A stretch of DNA of 64,000 nucleotides from Castor canadensis (GCF_047511655.1 NC_133386.1:171017146-171081145); one strand, 5' to 3'. Positions 10,600-22,800 are shown, counted from the first letter of the stretch. Numbers and translations: made by a program. Notes: generated from the sequence alone by a model not told the origin.

Positions 10600-12000
10600 T
10601 AAATATATCGTGTGTGTAGAAAGAGACTCAGAAAAAAAAACCACCTAGTTCTTTAATGAGCAAAACACTGAAATGAGATTGCTAAACTCGATTAAAAGAT
10701 GTTCATCCCACAAAGCAACAAGATGTTAAGATGACATTTATTTTATATTTCTGATGTATACATGGTTCAAGATACTTAACCTCAAGGATTTCAGTAACAA
10801 TTTTGTCTTTTGTTTAGGTTTTGCACAATTAACACTCAAAATGATTTTCACTCCTTTTTAGAACTAAAGTATGCTGTCACTAGTGAACAGTTTTCATGTA
10901 AGTTACAGCCACAAGGTATAAACAACAATTCTCCCACCTCTAGGGTGGTAAACCAAAGAAAAACAACAGAAATGAGCACATGCCTTTAAAAAAAAACTAA
11001 GTGAAAAGTGTCAAAAGTGATTTAAAGTGGTATCAGTCATAGTCATTTGTTTTAATTTTAAATGGAATAGGAATTTTAGAAATCAGTGCAGAAGTATAAT
11101 TTCTAATTGTTGAATCTTTTGTCATCCTCTTTGGAAAGGAAGGCTTTTCAGAAGCAAGCAGGCTAGCTCAAAGAGAGAGCATGAGAAAAGTGTGTCAGAG
11201 CAGCCAAAAACAAAAGTCCCTTGTTCTGGAGATATCTGTGGGCTTGAAAAGATTAGCCAAAGACCAGCTCAGTTTATGTAATAGAATGTACACATTCTTA
11301 GTGAAAAATTCAAAACACTTTCTGTTTTCAGAGCACTAAACTGGTGTGTGATAAAATCAAGGCCAAATGCCAGGAGGCTTTGCTTGTCTAAAGTCCAAAG
11401 TTGACTTTAGAATTGACGTTTCTTCTACAGGTTTTCAAAGCTGAGTTTCAGGTGGGTCAATAATTCCAATAATTTGAGAATATATTTCAAATTCCTTGAA
11501 GGACCACTTCATTCTGGAGTAGTTAAAAACTTAAACTCTTAGGATCCATGACTGTCCATATCTCACTTCCTTATGTGAGCAGCAGTGGAGATAAGGAGAA
11601 AATATAGAATCATTCTCTTTGGGACAGTGAGGACAGAGCAGTAGAACAAAATGTTTGCAGTGGACATTTCCTCTCCAAGTAACAACTTCAGATTTTGTTC
11701 TGAGGGAAGCACCACCCCCTAGTTCAGCCATTTGTTTTGGGTTGGGTGGACCCAGCTCCAGTTCTAGGATGGACTATAACCACCTTCAACCAATCACTAT
11801 ACTCTAACCCCCTTGGTCACCATGGTCTTTCCAATATGGGTTCCCAAAGCAATATGACAAGGGGATATTGGGACATTTGGGCTGAGATACCTTCTTTTCC
11901 CCTGAAGAGCAGTTATAAGGACTAAAGCTCTGCCCTGGTTGGTAGCCATTTTATTATTGGGGGGTGGGGAGAAAGAGGTCTTTGTGGATAATAAAACCAG
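10600..12000. other. Repeat-poor intergenic stretch
   Basis: About 1.4 kb without a recognised repeat or gene, unusual for this region. It could hold regulatory sequence, but no motif decides it. Confidence 0.4.
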
Positions 12001-12004
12001 TGCA

Positions 12005-12112
12005 AGGGCTGGGGATACAGATAAGTGGTAGAGTACCTGCCTTGCATGCTGAAGGCCGTAGGTCCAATCTCCAGCAGCACACATAAACCAATTAAATAAC
12101 TAAATAAAATAA
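12005..12112 (+). mobile_element. ID SINE
   Basis: GGGCTGGGGATACAGATAAGTGGTAGAGTACCTGCC...GGTCCAATCTCCAGC, then an A/T-rich tail. This is a single tRNA-derived unit without the B1 half. Confidence 0.75.
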
Positions 12113-12217
12113 AGTAAAACTAGTACAGCAGAGGACAGATTAAAAAATACTTGCATATTGGATTAAAACATACCTGAAGTCAGATTTCACTTTCAGTTAA
12201 ATAAATCAGTAATCTCC

Positions 12218-12302
12218 CTTTATTGTTTTTTAGTACTGGGGATCGAACCCAGGACCTTGCTCCTGGGAGGTAAGTGCTCTACCACCTGAGCCACACCCCC
12301 AC
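12218..12302 (-). mobile_element. ID SINE, antisense
   Basis: TTTTTTAGTACTGGGGATCGAACCCAGGACC...GAGCCACACCCCC. Confidence 0.78.
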
Positions 12303-12633
12303 CTACACCCTTATTGTTCAAAGAATTTTCTAAAACTTGAACTATAAAGAAGTTCTAACTAGTCACTGATCATTTTTTAATGACAGTGGACAGCTTTAAA
12401 AACGAGCCAAGATAAAAATGGTTCAAATGTTTAGTTTTATGTTACGGAAATTTGATCTCAATTTTTAAAAATGAAGTAATATCTGGGGGAAGGGGGCAGG
12501 GAATATGCTCAAGTTCATTTGTCCAGAGCTTCTGCCTATTGCAGATCCCTGGAAAGGCCATACAGCCATTCAAAATCCCTTTGCCTTAGTCCTCCAGTAA
12601 AACTTTTTGTGTAGGAATATTCTTGAGCCTTAG

Positions 12634-12653
12634 AGAGAGAGAGAGAGAGAGAG
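12634..12653. repeat. (GA)n microsatellite
   Basis: About ten GA units. Confidence 0.9.
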
Positions 12654-12684
12654 TGCCCTCTAACTCTCAATGCAATACTTTTTC

Positions 12685-12885
12685 TGTATCAGGTACTTTG
12701 CTGACTAATTTCTGTGTATCATCTAATTTTCTTTTAGTAGCTACCATTTTCACCACCTCTATTTTATAGATGGAAAAGCGGAGGGTTAGAAGAGTTAAGA
12801 AACTTCCTTGTGCTCACACAGCTGGCAAGGGACATAGCTAGAACTGGAACTCCCTGGGGGTTGCGTTCAAGAGTAAAGTCTTCCT
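12685..12885 (-). mobile_element. MIR SINE, antisense
   Basis: ATTTTATAGATGGAAAAGCGGAGGGTTAGAAGAGTTAAGAAACTT...CACACAGCTGGCAAGGG. Confidence 0.75.
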
Positions 12886-13482
12886 AGTAACATTAGTTAT
12901 CAGTGGAGGAAGCCAAAGAGGGTGGACCAAATTCTCTGAGGAGTGCAGAAGCTCTGGCCAACATTTCCTCCTCTCCAGGCAACAAAAACAGAAAAACAAA
13001 TAGTGGTTAGCAGCACATTTGTTTCCATATTAATTCTATGAAACCCCAGGATCATTTATTTCTGATTAGAAATTTCCCAAGTCGATCTTCTTTGGGGAAG
13101 AGAAGGGAGGAGCCATCTTCTATGTTGGCTATTCGGACTGTCATCATCATATGCGTGCGGAAAGAAGATGGAGTGGTGCAGGACAAGAGCTGAAAATGTG
13201 AGCCGAAGAGAGACTCGAAGGACCCTGGACGACATGTGAGTTTTGAGCAAGGTAGTGACTCAGACAAGTGCCCCGAGAATAAAGGTAAATCTGAGATGTG
13301 GCACGACTGGGCTTGGAGAAGATGAGCTGGGAATGACTCAAATCTTAAAATGAGTTAATTATGTAGCAAAGAATGGGTAAAGACTGGAGTCTGGATCTCC
13401 AAATCAGCAAGGAATACACTATCAGAATGTCCAGGCTGGAACTGATATCCCAATATCCTATCCAGACAAAAAGTGGTAGAAG

Positions 13483-13712
13483 TAGCTGGGTGCAGTGGCT
13501 CATGGCTATAATCCTAGCTACTTAGGAGGCTGGAAATTAGAAGGATTGTAGTTTGAGGCCAGCCCAGTCACATAGTTCTTGAGACTTAATCTCCAAAATA
13601 CCCACAGCAAAGTGGACTGGAGGCATGACAGAAGTGGTAGAGTGCGTACTTTGCAAGTGTAAAGCCCTGAGTTCAAACCCCAGTCCCAACCAAAAAAAAA
13701 AAAAAAAAAAGT
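13483..13712 (+). mobile_element. Dimeric B1-ID-type SINE
   Basis: GCTGGGTGCAGTGGCTCATGGC...GGACTGGAGGCATGACAGAAGTGG...GAGTTCAAACCCCAGTCCC plus 18 A. The antisense frame at 13518-13820 is only its complement. Confidence 0.88.
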
Positions 13713-13787
13713 GCTAAAAGAAATGGGTGAAATTGTGGCTAAGCATGGGCACAAGTGAAAGTCAATAGCACCTAACAGGTGATCAGT

Positions 13788-13860
13788 GGGTGTCAGGCAT
13801 TCTGCACACTTTCTTTGCATTATTTCATTTGACTATCCTCTGTGAGGTAGGTGTGAGTGA
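13788..13860 (-). mobile_element. MIR fragment, antisense
   Basis: TGTCAGGCATTCTGCACACTTTC...CATTATTTCATTTGACTATCCTCTGTGAGGTAGG. Confidence 0.55.
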
Positions 13861-13864
13861 CAAA

Positions 13865-15625
13865 AGTGAAGCTTAAAAAGTCAATGTGGCTTCTTGATAT
13901 AGTTTCCCGAGGGAAGTAACCAGGCTGAGACCTTGAGACTGACAACAGCATCCTGGCTTGTTAGTCCAGATATCAAAGCTTGAGACACTGCTCTGGTTTT
14001 AAACTGATCAGAGTAAGACAGACTCTGGAGGTCCGATCATTGCAAGAGCAGGATTAATTCTCTGAGTACCATAACCTCATAATTTGGTCTGAAAGAAATT
14101 GCTGAGCTGTATCATAGCCAATTATCATAAACAGCAATGGCTTTGAAACTTTTTCCATCTCTTGCATCATATGTAAACAAATTGATTAGCTTGACAAACG
14201 TTCACTGGTGTCCTACTATGTGTTGGGTATTGTTCTAGAAGCTAGGAATATAAACAGGATACAGCCCATGTATTCAAAAAGTTTATTTTCTATTGGAGAA
14301 AGGAATATACAATTTCTTTAGCTAAGGCTAAAATAGAGGTACATGAACAACTCTGGCAAAGAAGCTTCACGAAGATGATACTGGAACTGGGCTGTGACTG
14401 GTAAATCAGAATGCTTCAAGAACATTACAGGAAGAAAAGACTCTAGGCAGAAGAACCAGGGTCTTCATGATGTAAAAGAATGTAGTCTGCTCGTGAAATA
14501 GCATTGTTGTTTCTGAAGCTAGAGTGTAGGGTGTATCAAGAAGGGTTTGGTGGGAGGAGAGCAGTAATGGAGGATGTCAGACTCTGGGACTCTTCAGATG
14601 CCAAAAGGGCATTAAGATGCGTTGTATTCATTTATCTTTTTTGATTGGCTGAGAGGTAACAGTGAGGTTTAAGTCATGACTTATACCAAGGTATGTCAGT
14701 CTGAGTGTAATCAGAAGAGAGAAGCTGCATAGTAATTATTGCATAAAAGTTTAATATAAGGGCTTATTAACTATAACAGAGGATTGCTGTAATGGGGGAC
14801 TGTGTAGTAAGAGGAGAATTCTAAAGAAGAGAAAAATAGCGGCCATACTACAAAATAGCAGGTCTATTATATAATATATCTAATAGCCATTATTCTTAGG
14901 CTGAGTCTGAGCTCCCAAGGAAGAGCCCCTGTGGCCCCCAAAGTTGAGATCTAGATATTAAGAATGCTCAGTTATTGCTCATTGGGTGGGTAAGGACTCT
15001 GCTATGATGCTATACTTGGAGAATTTGCTAGAAATCCATCCCCTGGAGTCCATGCCACTATGAAACCTTCTGCAAGGGACACCAAAGAAGCTTGGCTGGT
15101 ATGTGGGCTGCCATGTACTTCAAGAGCAGGACACAGCGATGTCCCTCATTACAGAAGATGGGCACCAGGGACGTCACATGTGCCACCAAAGGAGCCTGGT
15201 ATTAGAGGAAGGCACACAGGAATTCAAGCATGGGGCAGGAACAAAAATTAAAATCCTTTTCGCCCTCAATGGCAATGAGGGCAGCACCTTCTACTAATGA
15301 AGCTTTTGTGTCAGCCAGTTTAAAGGCCCAGATCCATTTTCACAGAGTAAGCAAAAAGGATGAATTTGCAATTGTGAGCCAATAAATCCATAACTGACAC
15401 ACGAAGTATTTTAGTCTGACATACTCCAGGAAAATGACTTCCAAATTAAATTCACACTTTTGAACTATTATATTATTTAATAAAATCTTGCATCGTGGAT
15501 AAAAGTCTGCCAAATGGTTCAATGTCCTAGAAAATTTGCATTAGCAATTCCATTTACTAGTGTTATCTTTCCATTATTGATATTGGAGAAAATTACTTCA
15601 TATTTGTCACTAAAAAATGGTGTAA
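13865..15625. other. No gene recognised
   Basis: About 1.75 kb. A short stretch near 14175-14240 (CACTGGTGTCCTACTATGTG) looks like a decayed old repeat. The two overlapping frames at 15060-15297 have no recognisable product. Confidence 0.4.
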
Positions 15626-15627
15626 TG

Positions 15628-15738
15628 GCCAGATGTAGCAGCTCCTGCCTGTAATTCCAGCACTTATGAGGCTGAGGCAAAGTTGCAAATCTGAGAATAA
15701 TCTGGGCTACATTGCAAAACCTTGTCTCAAAAAAAGAA
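15628..15738 (+). mobile_element. B1-like SINE monomer
   Basis: GGCCAGATGTAGCAGCTCCTGCCTG...AAAACCTTGTCTC plus A tail. Confidence 0.75.
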
Positions 15739-15794
15739 ACAAAAAACCCTGAGTAAACAAGAAAATGGTGTGGTGTACATAATTTTTAAATAGT

Positions 15795-16050
15795 AGGTAA
15801 GAGCAAGAGCTTCAGATGGATAAGCCTGGGCTCAATGTGGACTTGATCACTTATTTTGTGCCTTCAGGTAGGTTATTTGACTGACTCCAGCCTCAATTTC
15901 CTCATCCATACAATGAGGTAATACCTGCTTTGTGGGCTTGTGGTGACAATTCATTAAATAATATATTTAAATCTCTTAGCCCAATGCACATAAATACTAT
16001 CCAACTATTAACAATAGCAGCTGTAAGGATGATAGCTACCATAATAATAT
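15795..16050 (+). mobile_element. MIR SINE
   Basis: AGCCTGGGCTCAATGTGGACTTGATCACTTATT...CCTCAATTTCCTCATCCATACAATGAGGTAATACC, plus the AT-rich tail. Confidence 0.75.
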
Positions 16051-16219
16051 TTTAAAATATTACTATGTTCCAGGAATAACAATAACTATTATTTATTTAC
16101 CTGATATTATACATTAATCTGTATTAATTAAATCTTGGAATTTGGGAAAGAGATTGGAAATAAATCTCATAGAGTTATATCTATATGGTAATTAGAATGC
16201 ATTACTCTCCACACTTCTT

Positions 16220-16318
16220 TTGGTTTTTGTTTTTTACTTTTGGCAGTACTGGGGTTTGAACTCAGGGCCTCATGCTTGCTAAGCAAGCACTGTACCACTT
16301 GAGCCACTCTACCATCCC
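16220..16318 (-). mobile_element. ID-like SINE, antisense
   Basis: GGCAGTACTGGGGTTTGAACTCAGGGCC...CACTTGAGCCACTC. Confidence 0.8.
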
Positions 16319-16604
16319 TACTCTCCACACTCCCGAAGTGCTTCATCTGTATACCGTTACAGCACTCCTTTCCCTCTCTGTTATATCTCAGTAGTATAGA
16401 AGAAAGTCTTTACTAGCCTGATTTCCTCCTGAGCAAGACTACCATGTCACTTTTCTTTTCCTATCAGACTTTTAAAAATCATATATTTGCATGTATTAGG
16501 CACTCATATATTTGCTCAAATGTAATTTTCTTATCTTTATCACTAGTTTTTTCTTTTTTATTGTGTATCTTTAAAACTTGACAAACTTCTTATGAAACTT
16601 TAGA

Positions 16605-16738
16605 GCTAAAAAGAGCCAAAGTGGTTTAGTAATCGTGTTTTACAAATGAGCATCCTGAGGCCAGAGGTAGTTACTTGCCTGAGAGCATACAGCTAGTTCA
16701 AGGATAGACCCAGGACTAGAACTGAAGTTTCATTTGTG
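16605..16738 (-). mobile_element. MIR SINE, antisense
   Basis: TTTACAAATGAGCATCCTGAGGCCAGAGGTAGTTACTTGCC...ATACAGCTAGTTCAAGG. Confidence 0.7.
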
Positions 16739-16751
16739 TATTAATTACTTG

Positions 16752-16832
16752 CTGGGTAGGCCAGGCTGGTCTCAAATTCCCAATTCTTCTACCTCAGCCT
16801 AGGATTACAGGTGTATACCACCATGAACGGCC
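16752..16832 (-). mobile_element. B1-like SINE fragment, antisense
   Basis: GGCCAGGCTGGTCTCAAATTCC...GGATTACAGGTGTATACCACC. Confidence 0.7.
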
Positions 16833-17361
16833 CACTTGTCACATATTGAGTTACACAGTGCTGGGCTCTACAGTTCTGTAAGTTAGGCATATGCCTTTAC
16901 TTTCAGAACCTGAGAATATATTTGTTGGGGGAGGGGACAAGTAAAAACCCAATTAACACAAAGCAATATGACCAGTGACAGGAAAACACGGGCTAATATT
17001 GAGCTGCTGCTCTTCAGCACAGCTACAGGCTGGTCCAAATACCGAAATAGTTCCCTGCCATTGGCCATAGCCACTCCCCTGCCATCCTCTCCTAGACATC
17101 ACCATGATCCAGGAATGAAAGGACTAATGCATGCGTATCTAGAGCTCTGTTTCAGTTCTTGTGTCTAGTCTTCTCTGATTGGATGTTCAGAAACAATTTT
17201 TTTGATATATATAAACATTTTGAATATCACTCTTGGGAAAATGCATAGGGAGTTAGGATTAGATAAAGAATAACATAACAGAGACCAAACTCAGAACAAA
17301 AGGTTAAAAAAATGCTTCAAGGATGGGGAAAAAGACTTCATTTTCCAATTCTAAGAGTAGC

Positions 17362-17445
17362 ATACAAGGGCTGGGGCATGGTTTAAGTGGTAGAGTGCTT
17401 GCAGAGCAAGCAAGAGGCCTTGAGTTCACTCCCAAAAAAGAGTAG
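17362..17445 (+). mobile_element. ID-like SINE
   Basis: AGGGCTGGGGCATGGTTTAAGTGGTAGAGTGC...CTTGAGTTCACTCCC. Confidence 0.7.
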
Positions 17446-17601
17446 CATGAAATAGAAAATTTGAGAAATACAGATATAGTTATATAAGATATTCCCATAA
17501 GGAAACCTGAGTGAAAAGTAGCTGGGTCCTCTCTGTGCTATTTTTGCAACTTACAAAAAACATAAAAGATTATGAATCTAATATTTTCAAAATTAAGGGG
17601 T

Positions 17602-17643
17602 TTGTGTGTGAGTGTGTGTATGTGTAAGTGTGTGTGTGAGTGT

Positions 17644-17680
<37 letters not shown>
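17602..17680. repeat. Interrupted (GT)n microsatellite
   Basis: GT repeats interrupted by GA and TA units, ending in an uninterrupted run of about 15 GT units next to a SINE. Confidence 0.95.
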
Positions 17681-17880
17681 GCTGGGGTTCAAACCCAAGG
17701 CCTCATGCATGTTCAGCAAGATTTTAACACTTGAGCCACGCCTCCAGCCCTTTTGTTTGTATTTTGTTTTTCAGACAGGTTCTCGCTCCCTTTGCCCAGG
17801 CTGGCCTTGAACTCATGATCCTCCTGCCTCATCTCTTGAGCAGCTGAAATTATAGGCACGACCTACCACACTTGGCACAA
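17681..17880 (-). mobile_element. Dimeric B1-ID-type SINE, antisense
   Basis: GCTGGGGTTCAAACCCAAGGCC...GCCACGCCTCCAGCCC then TTCAGACAGGTTCTCGCTCCC...ACCTACCACACTTGGC. Directly abuts the GT repeat at 17602-17680. Confidence 0.82.
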
Positions 17881-17937
17881 AATTAAGTTTTTTTAAAATG
17901 TGAATAAAGTCTAGCTAGCTAGCTTAGTATTGTTTTT

Positions 17938-18048
17938 CATTTTTTTTAATGTAGCCGAGGCTCACCTCGAGCTTGCAGTCTTCCTGCATCCACCTCCCAA
18001 CTGCTGCTGCTACAGACAGACATGTGCCACCAGGCTCAGGCTATTACT
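17938..18048 (-). mobile_element. B1-like SINE, antisense
   Basis: T run, GTAGCCGAGGCTCACCTCGAGC, ending GACATGTGCCACCAGGCTCAGG. Confidence 0.7.
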
Positions 18049-18704
18049 AATTACAAAAATAGTCAATGTATCATTGCATCTGCAATAAATGCAGGAATAT
18101 TAATAATAAAAAAGATCAAGTCTTAAAAGAGAAAATTATTCCATTTCATTAATTTGGAGCATAGCATAGGTCACATCTCGTTCTAGTCCTGAGGTTCTCA
18201 GGATTTGACAGATTCCACTGTCTGTGGTGCCTGCTAGGCCTGCTGTACCCTGTGACCCTTGCAGCCCAGCCACCTGGGCAGTCCTCAGGAATACCACTCC
18301 ACATGACCACCATCATGTCCCTCAGCCACTGCTTGGGGGTATGTGGTCAGGAAAGGGTCCAGCACTCACTGCCTGCTCAACGTGGGAATGTTTAATTCCA
18401 AGTACCAACCCAGTCATCACCCTTAAACACTCCTGAACAGAGTTAAGGACAGACCCCACTATGGGATGAAACAATCATGAGAGACCACAATACTTTCCCC
18501 CTAGTTTCTGAACTAAGTCACCAAAATTTTAGAAAGCCATTTCTACTCCTTCTTCAAAGTCACACAGGCTGGCTAAAGGCAAGCTCAATCTGCATTACTA
18601 ACCAGAACACGAAATTTTCAGTTCAATGCATCTGCACACAGATTTAAGTTGAGTTATACAGCTTTCTTAAAGACCAATGGGTGTTCCCAAGATAGGCGGG
18701 TGGG

Positions 18705-18940
18705 CGGGCATGATGTTGCACGCCTGTTATCCCAGCACTCAGAAAGATGAGGCAGAAAGATCAGGAGGCTGACGGCTCATGCCTGTAATCCTAGCTACTC
18801 AGAAGGCAGAGATCAGGAAGATCATGGTACAAAGCCAGCTAGGGCAAATAGTTCCCAAGACCCTATCTTGAGTGAGGTGGCTCAAGGTATAGACCCTGAG
18901 CTCAAACCCCAGTTCTGAAAAAAAAAAAAAAAAAAAAACC
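18705..18940 (+). mobile_element. B1 fragment followed by a dimeric SINE
   Basis: GGGCATGATGTTGCACGCCTG (18708-18762) breaks off into GACGGCTCATGCCTGTAATCC and a shortened right half (GAGTGAGGTGGCTCAAGG), with a 20-base A tail. Confidence 0.78.
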
Positions 18941-19154
18941 AAGCAGCAGCAATAACAACAAAAAACAATGGGTAAATGTTTGCCTTACATACAAATAAAG
19001 CACCACAGTGGTGAGTTTTCCCAAACCAAGAAGTCAGTTTCCAAGCCATCTCCAGAAACCGGAATAAATAACAGGTGCCTTGGATGAAAAAGACTACAAC
19101 ATCCACACACTCACCAACACACATGTGCACATTTAGGTATCTTATTCTCAAACT

Positions 19155-19285
19155 TTTTTTACTTTTATTTCTGAGACAAAAGTCTTGCTATATGTAGCCC
19201 AGACTGGTCTCCAACTCTTGATCCTCCTGCCTCAGCCTTCCAAGTAATGGGATTACCGGCATGTACCTCCACGCCCAACTATCTT
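19155..19285 (-). mobile_element. B1-like SINE, antisense
   Basis: TTTCTGAGACAAAAGTCTTGC...GGGATTACCGGCATGTACC. Confidence 0.78.
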
Positions 19286-19625
19286 ACTTTTTATATTATT
19301 TTTAAATCCTTACTCTGGTATCCACCAAGAACATAAGATACATCCCTAAAAACTCAAAAATCATAATAAATGAGATGAAATCTTAGAGTATATATTTTGG
19401 CTCCTATTTTGTTGCATGGATGTTTCAATTGAGGGCAATCACTAACTAGACTATGTGAAAATCATACAGGAGGTAAGATACTTGAGATGTCCATCTGCCA
19501 GAGAGAGGAAGGAGTACTGATAAAAGTACTGGATGGAAATTAAGTCATAGAATGTTCACATGAAAAAGTTTGGTAGTTGGTCTCCAAAGATGGCCCAAGG
19601 AATCATTCCCCCTAGTGGCCATGAT

Positions 19626-20935
19626 CATTTTTTTTAATTTATGAATTTATTTATTTTTATTATCGTGCTGGGTGGGAGTAATTGTGGCATTTACAAAAGT
19701 TCTTACAATATGTCAAATATATCATACTTGAATTCACCCCCTCCACCATTCTCCTTTATTTTTTCTCTCCTCCATTCCTGGAACAGTTTCAACAGGTTTC
19801 ATTTTTCCAGTTACATACATGTGCACATAGTATTTGCAGTATATTCACCCTTCTATACCCTTTCCCCACCTCCTCCCCTCTCCCACTGGTACCAATCCCC
19901 CAGGCAGGACCTGTTCCACCCTCCTGTTCTCCAATTTTGTAAAAGAAAAAAAAATGACATTTTTGTTTGTTTAAGATAGCTACACAGGGTATTTCCTTGT
20001 GACATTTCCATTTATATGTGTGTATTATAACCCAGATTGGTTCATCTCTTCTATTTTTCTTCCTTCTACCTTAGTTCCCTTCTTAGAATAGTTTCAACAG
20101 GTTTGGTTTTTTCATTGTTATTTTTTGATACTGGGGTACGAACTCAAGGCCTACACCTTGAGCCATTCCACCAGCCCTTTTTTGTGTTGGGTTTTTTCAA
20201 GGTAGGGTCTCGAGAACTATTTGCCTGGGCTTGCTTCAAACTGTGATCTTTCTGATCTCTGCCTCTTGAGTAGCTAGGATTGTAGGCATGAGCCACCGGT
20301 GCCCAGCTGCCTTCAATAGGTTTAAAAATTCTATACTCATTCTTGTATAGAGAGTACATCAACCATATTCACCTTCTTAACTTCCTTCTTTTATTCTCCT
20401 CATCACATATGTGACCTCCCCTCAGTGTGACCTGTTTTTCATAATATTGCTATATTTGTACTAGGTCTATATTCCACATTTGAGAGAAAATGTGGTTTTT
20501 GGCCTTCTGAACCTAGCTAACTTCACTTAAGATTATATTCTCCAGTCCCATAAATTTATCTGTAAATGACAAAATTTCATTCTTCTTTGTGGCTGAATAA
20601 AATTCCCTTGTATAAAAATATCACACCTTCTTAATCCATTCATCAGTAGTGGGGCATCTTGGCTGTCTCCATAGCTTGGCTATTGTGAATACTGCTGCAA
20701 TAAACATGGGTGTTCAGGTGCCTTTATAGTAACCTGACCACATTCCTTCAAATATATCCCTAGGAGTGAAATTCCTGGATCACATGGAAGTTCCATTTTT
20801 AGTTCTTTGAGGAGCCTCCATACTGTTTTCCACAGTGGAGTGGATGAGGGTTCCTTTTTTGCCACATCCTCATCAACATTTATTGTTGTTAGTGTTCTTG
20901 ATGGTAGCTATTCTAACAGGAGTGATGTGGAATCT
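19626..20935 (-). mobile_element. L1 3' end, - strand, split by a dimeric SINE
   Basis: In reverse orientation: a T-rich tail at about 19628, C-rich 3' UTR (19735-19925), then ORF2 tail sequence at 20460-20930 that is the complement of the frame seen in the other L1 copies (CTTGGCTATTGTGAATACTGCTGCAATAAACATG). The SINE at 20115-20311 interrupts it, with TTCAACAGGTTT / TTCAATAGGTTT on either side. Confidence 0.88.
20115..20311 (-). mobile_element. Dimeric SINE nested in an L1, antisense
   Basis: TTTTTTGATACTGGGGTACGAACTCAAGGCC...GAGCCACCGGTGCCCAGC, flanked by TTCAACAGGTTT (20092-20103) and TTCAATAGGTTT (20313-20324). Confidence 0.88.
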
Positions 20936-20937
20936 TA

Positions 20938-21112
20938 ATGAAGGCAAAGATCAGGAGAATCCTGGTTCAAGGCCAGCCGGGGCAAATAGTTCAGAAGACC
21001 CTATCTCAAAAATAGCCAACATAAAAAAGGGCTGGTGGAGTGGCTCAGGTGGTAGAGTGCCTGCCTAGCAAGCATGAGGTCCTGAGTTCAAACCCTAGTG
21101 CCACCAGAAAAC
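20938..21112 (+). mobile_element. Dimeric B1-ID-type SINE, 5'-truncated
   Basis: Starts within the left half (GGCAAAGATCAGGAGAATCC). Full right half GGGCTGGTGGAGTGGCTCAGGTGGTAGAG...GAGTTCAAACCCTAGTGCC. Confidence 0.84.
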
Positions 21113-21370
21113 AATATAGTTAATATACCTAACCCACTAGATGTCACAGCTTAGCTGAACCTACCTAAAGCATGCTGGGAAGTCTTACCTTAGCCTACAG
21201 TTAGGAATCCCAAAGGAGTATCTTACTGTATATTGCTAGCCCAGAAAAGATCAAAATTTAACATTTGAAGTGTGGTTTCTACTGCATGTGCATTACTTTC
21301 TCAACAGCATCACTGTAAAGTTGAAAAATCAGAAGTCAAACTATTTTAAGTCAGGGACCATCTGTAGCAA
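21112..21370 (+). mobile_element. Tigger-family DNA transposon 3' part
   Basis: CACAGCTTAGCTGAACCTACC...TAGCCTACAGTT...AAAGTTGAAAAATC and the terminal GTCAGGGACCATCTGTA are diagnostic of an old Tigger-type element. Confidence 0.65.
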
Positions 21371-21384
21371 TTAAATCCATTTTA

Positions 21385-22160
21385 ATATTATAAATCAGAT
21401 TGGCATACATAGCGCCCCCACACTCCCAAGCATTTCAAATAAATTTACAGGACAGACAACTCATGATTGCAAAACTGTTTTAAGCACTTAAACGATTCTT
21501 GTAAATGTGATAAATCAAATGCATTAATGTAGCAAGTTAGCTTTTCAAAGAGTCTAATTCTGTTAAAAATTATCTGGTCCTCCAGTTTAAAATTACAAAT
21601 CTAAAATAAATTACTTTTTTCAGATAAAACAAGTTCATTTGCAAGATTCTGTAATATGCTAGATTCTTCAATACTGGATACACTATCAGTAAGAATACTC
21701 TCTGTCCGCTGCTGTAACAGCCATCCCCTAAAACCTCAATGACTCAACACAACAATTTGCGTTCTCATTCATACTACACGTTCCCTGTGGTTTAACCAAG
21801 GGGTCTGCTTCTGGTCATGCTCACTGTGGGACCCAGGCTGATGGAGAAGTTACAAATGGAGCATTTATCTAGGTAGAGGGGAAGAGAGAGCTTGCCAATC
21901 TGTATACTCGTTGTTAAAGCTTTCATTCCAAAGTGCCATGTGTTTTTTGGCTCACATTTCTTGGCTAAAACGAGTTAACTTGTGCACTACTAACTCCAAG
22001 GAGCCAAGAAAGTACAATTTTTTTTAAATCATATTTCTCCATTTATAAAGTAGAGACATAGAAATAGCTTATAAGAATAGCACCTAAAGCCACCACAGAC
22101 ACTCTAAATAGGAAATGTATACATAATTCTGCTGATTAAAAAGCATAATAATAAAAGAAT
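21385..22160. other. No gene or repeat recognised
   Basis: AT-rich sequence with nothing that can be named. Confidence 0.4.
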
Positions 22161-22167
22161 AATACTG

Positions 22168-22512
22168 CCATGTGCTGGTGTCTCATGCCTGAAATCCTAG
22201 CTACTTGGGAGGCTGAGATTGGGAGGATCACAGTTTGGGACCCAGCCCAAGCAAAAAGTAAGATCCCATCTCAACCAATAACTGGGCAAAGTGTCATGTT
22301 CCTATCATTCCAAGTTCTGTAGGAGGCTGAGCTCAGGAGGATAGCAATTCCAGGTCACTGCAGGAAGCAAGGTCCAGGCCAGCCCAGACCAAAAGCAAGA
22401 CACTGTCTCAAAAATAACCAGACCAAAAAAAGCTGTAGTCATGGCTCAAGCAATAGAGCACCTGCTGAATGATCACCTAGCCCTGAGTTCAAACCCCAGT
22501 ACTGAAAAAAAA
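22168..22512 (+). mobile_element. Trimeric B1-B1-ID SINE
   Basis: Three units in order: a B1-like unit (GTGCTGGTGTCTCATGCCTG...CCCATCTCAACCAATAAC), a second B1-like unit (CTGGGCAAAGTGTCATG...GACACTGTCTC), then an ID-like unit (AGCTGTAGTCATGGCTCAAGC...GAGTTCAAACCCCAGTACTG) and an A tail. At about 345 bases it is longer than the usual ~220-base dimers. Confidence 0.8.
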
Positions 22513-22713
22513 ATAATAGTATAACTTATTGTTATTGGTTTCACATGCTCTGTTTGTTGGAGAAGACAGTTTGTACCAGCTTGTGAGTTGATTATTAAAT
22601 TTTCAGGAAAATAAATAAATATATTTTCAGGAAATTTGCAAGTTAGTTGTTTAAAAAAGTCACTTAAAACTATATAACCTTAGCATTAGCTAAAGTACAT
22701 TCAAAACTCATTT

Positions 22714-22800
22714 TCAGACTGGAGATTTAGCTCAAGCAGTAGAACTCCTCCCTCACAAGCACAAAGCCCTGAGTTCAAACCCCAGTACAGAAAAAAAACC
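22714..22800 (+). mobile_element. ID-like SINE
   Basis: CTGGAGATTTAGCTCAAGCAGTAGAAC...GAGTTCAAACCCCAGTAC plus A tail. Confidence 0.78.

Noticed and set aside
12005..12085. tRNA-like unit with A- and B-box resemblance, considered as a tRNA gene
   Set aside because: It is an ID SINE: the tRNA arms do not pair, and an A/T-rich tail follows. The same holds for all ID-like units in the window.
13518..13820. 100-codon - strand frame
   Set aside because: Complement of a dimeric SINE and its A tail.
19641..19979. 112-codon + strand frame rich in Pro, Ser and Phe
   Set aside because: Complement of the purine-rich 3' UTR of a - strand L1.
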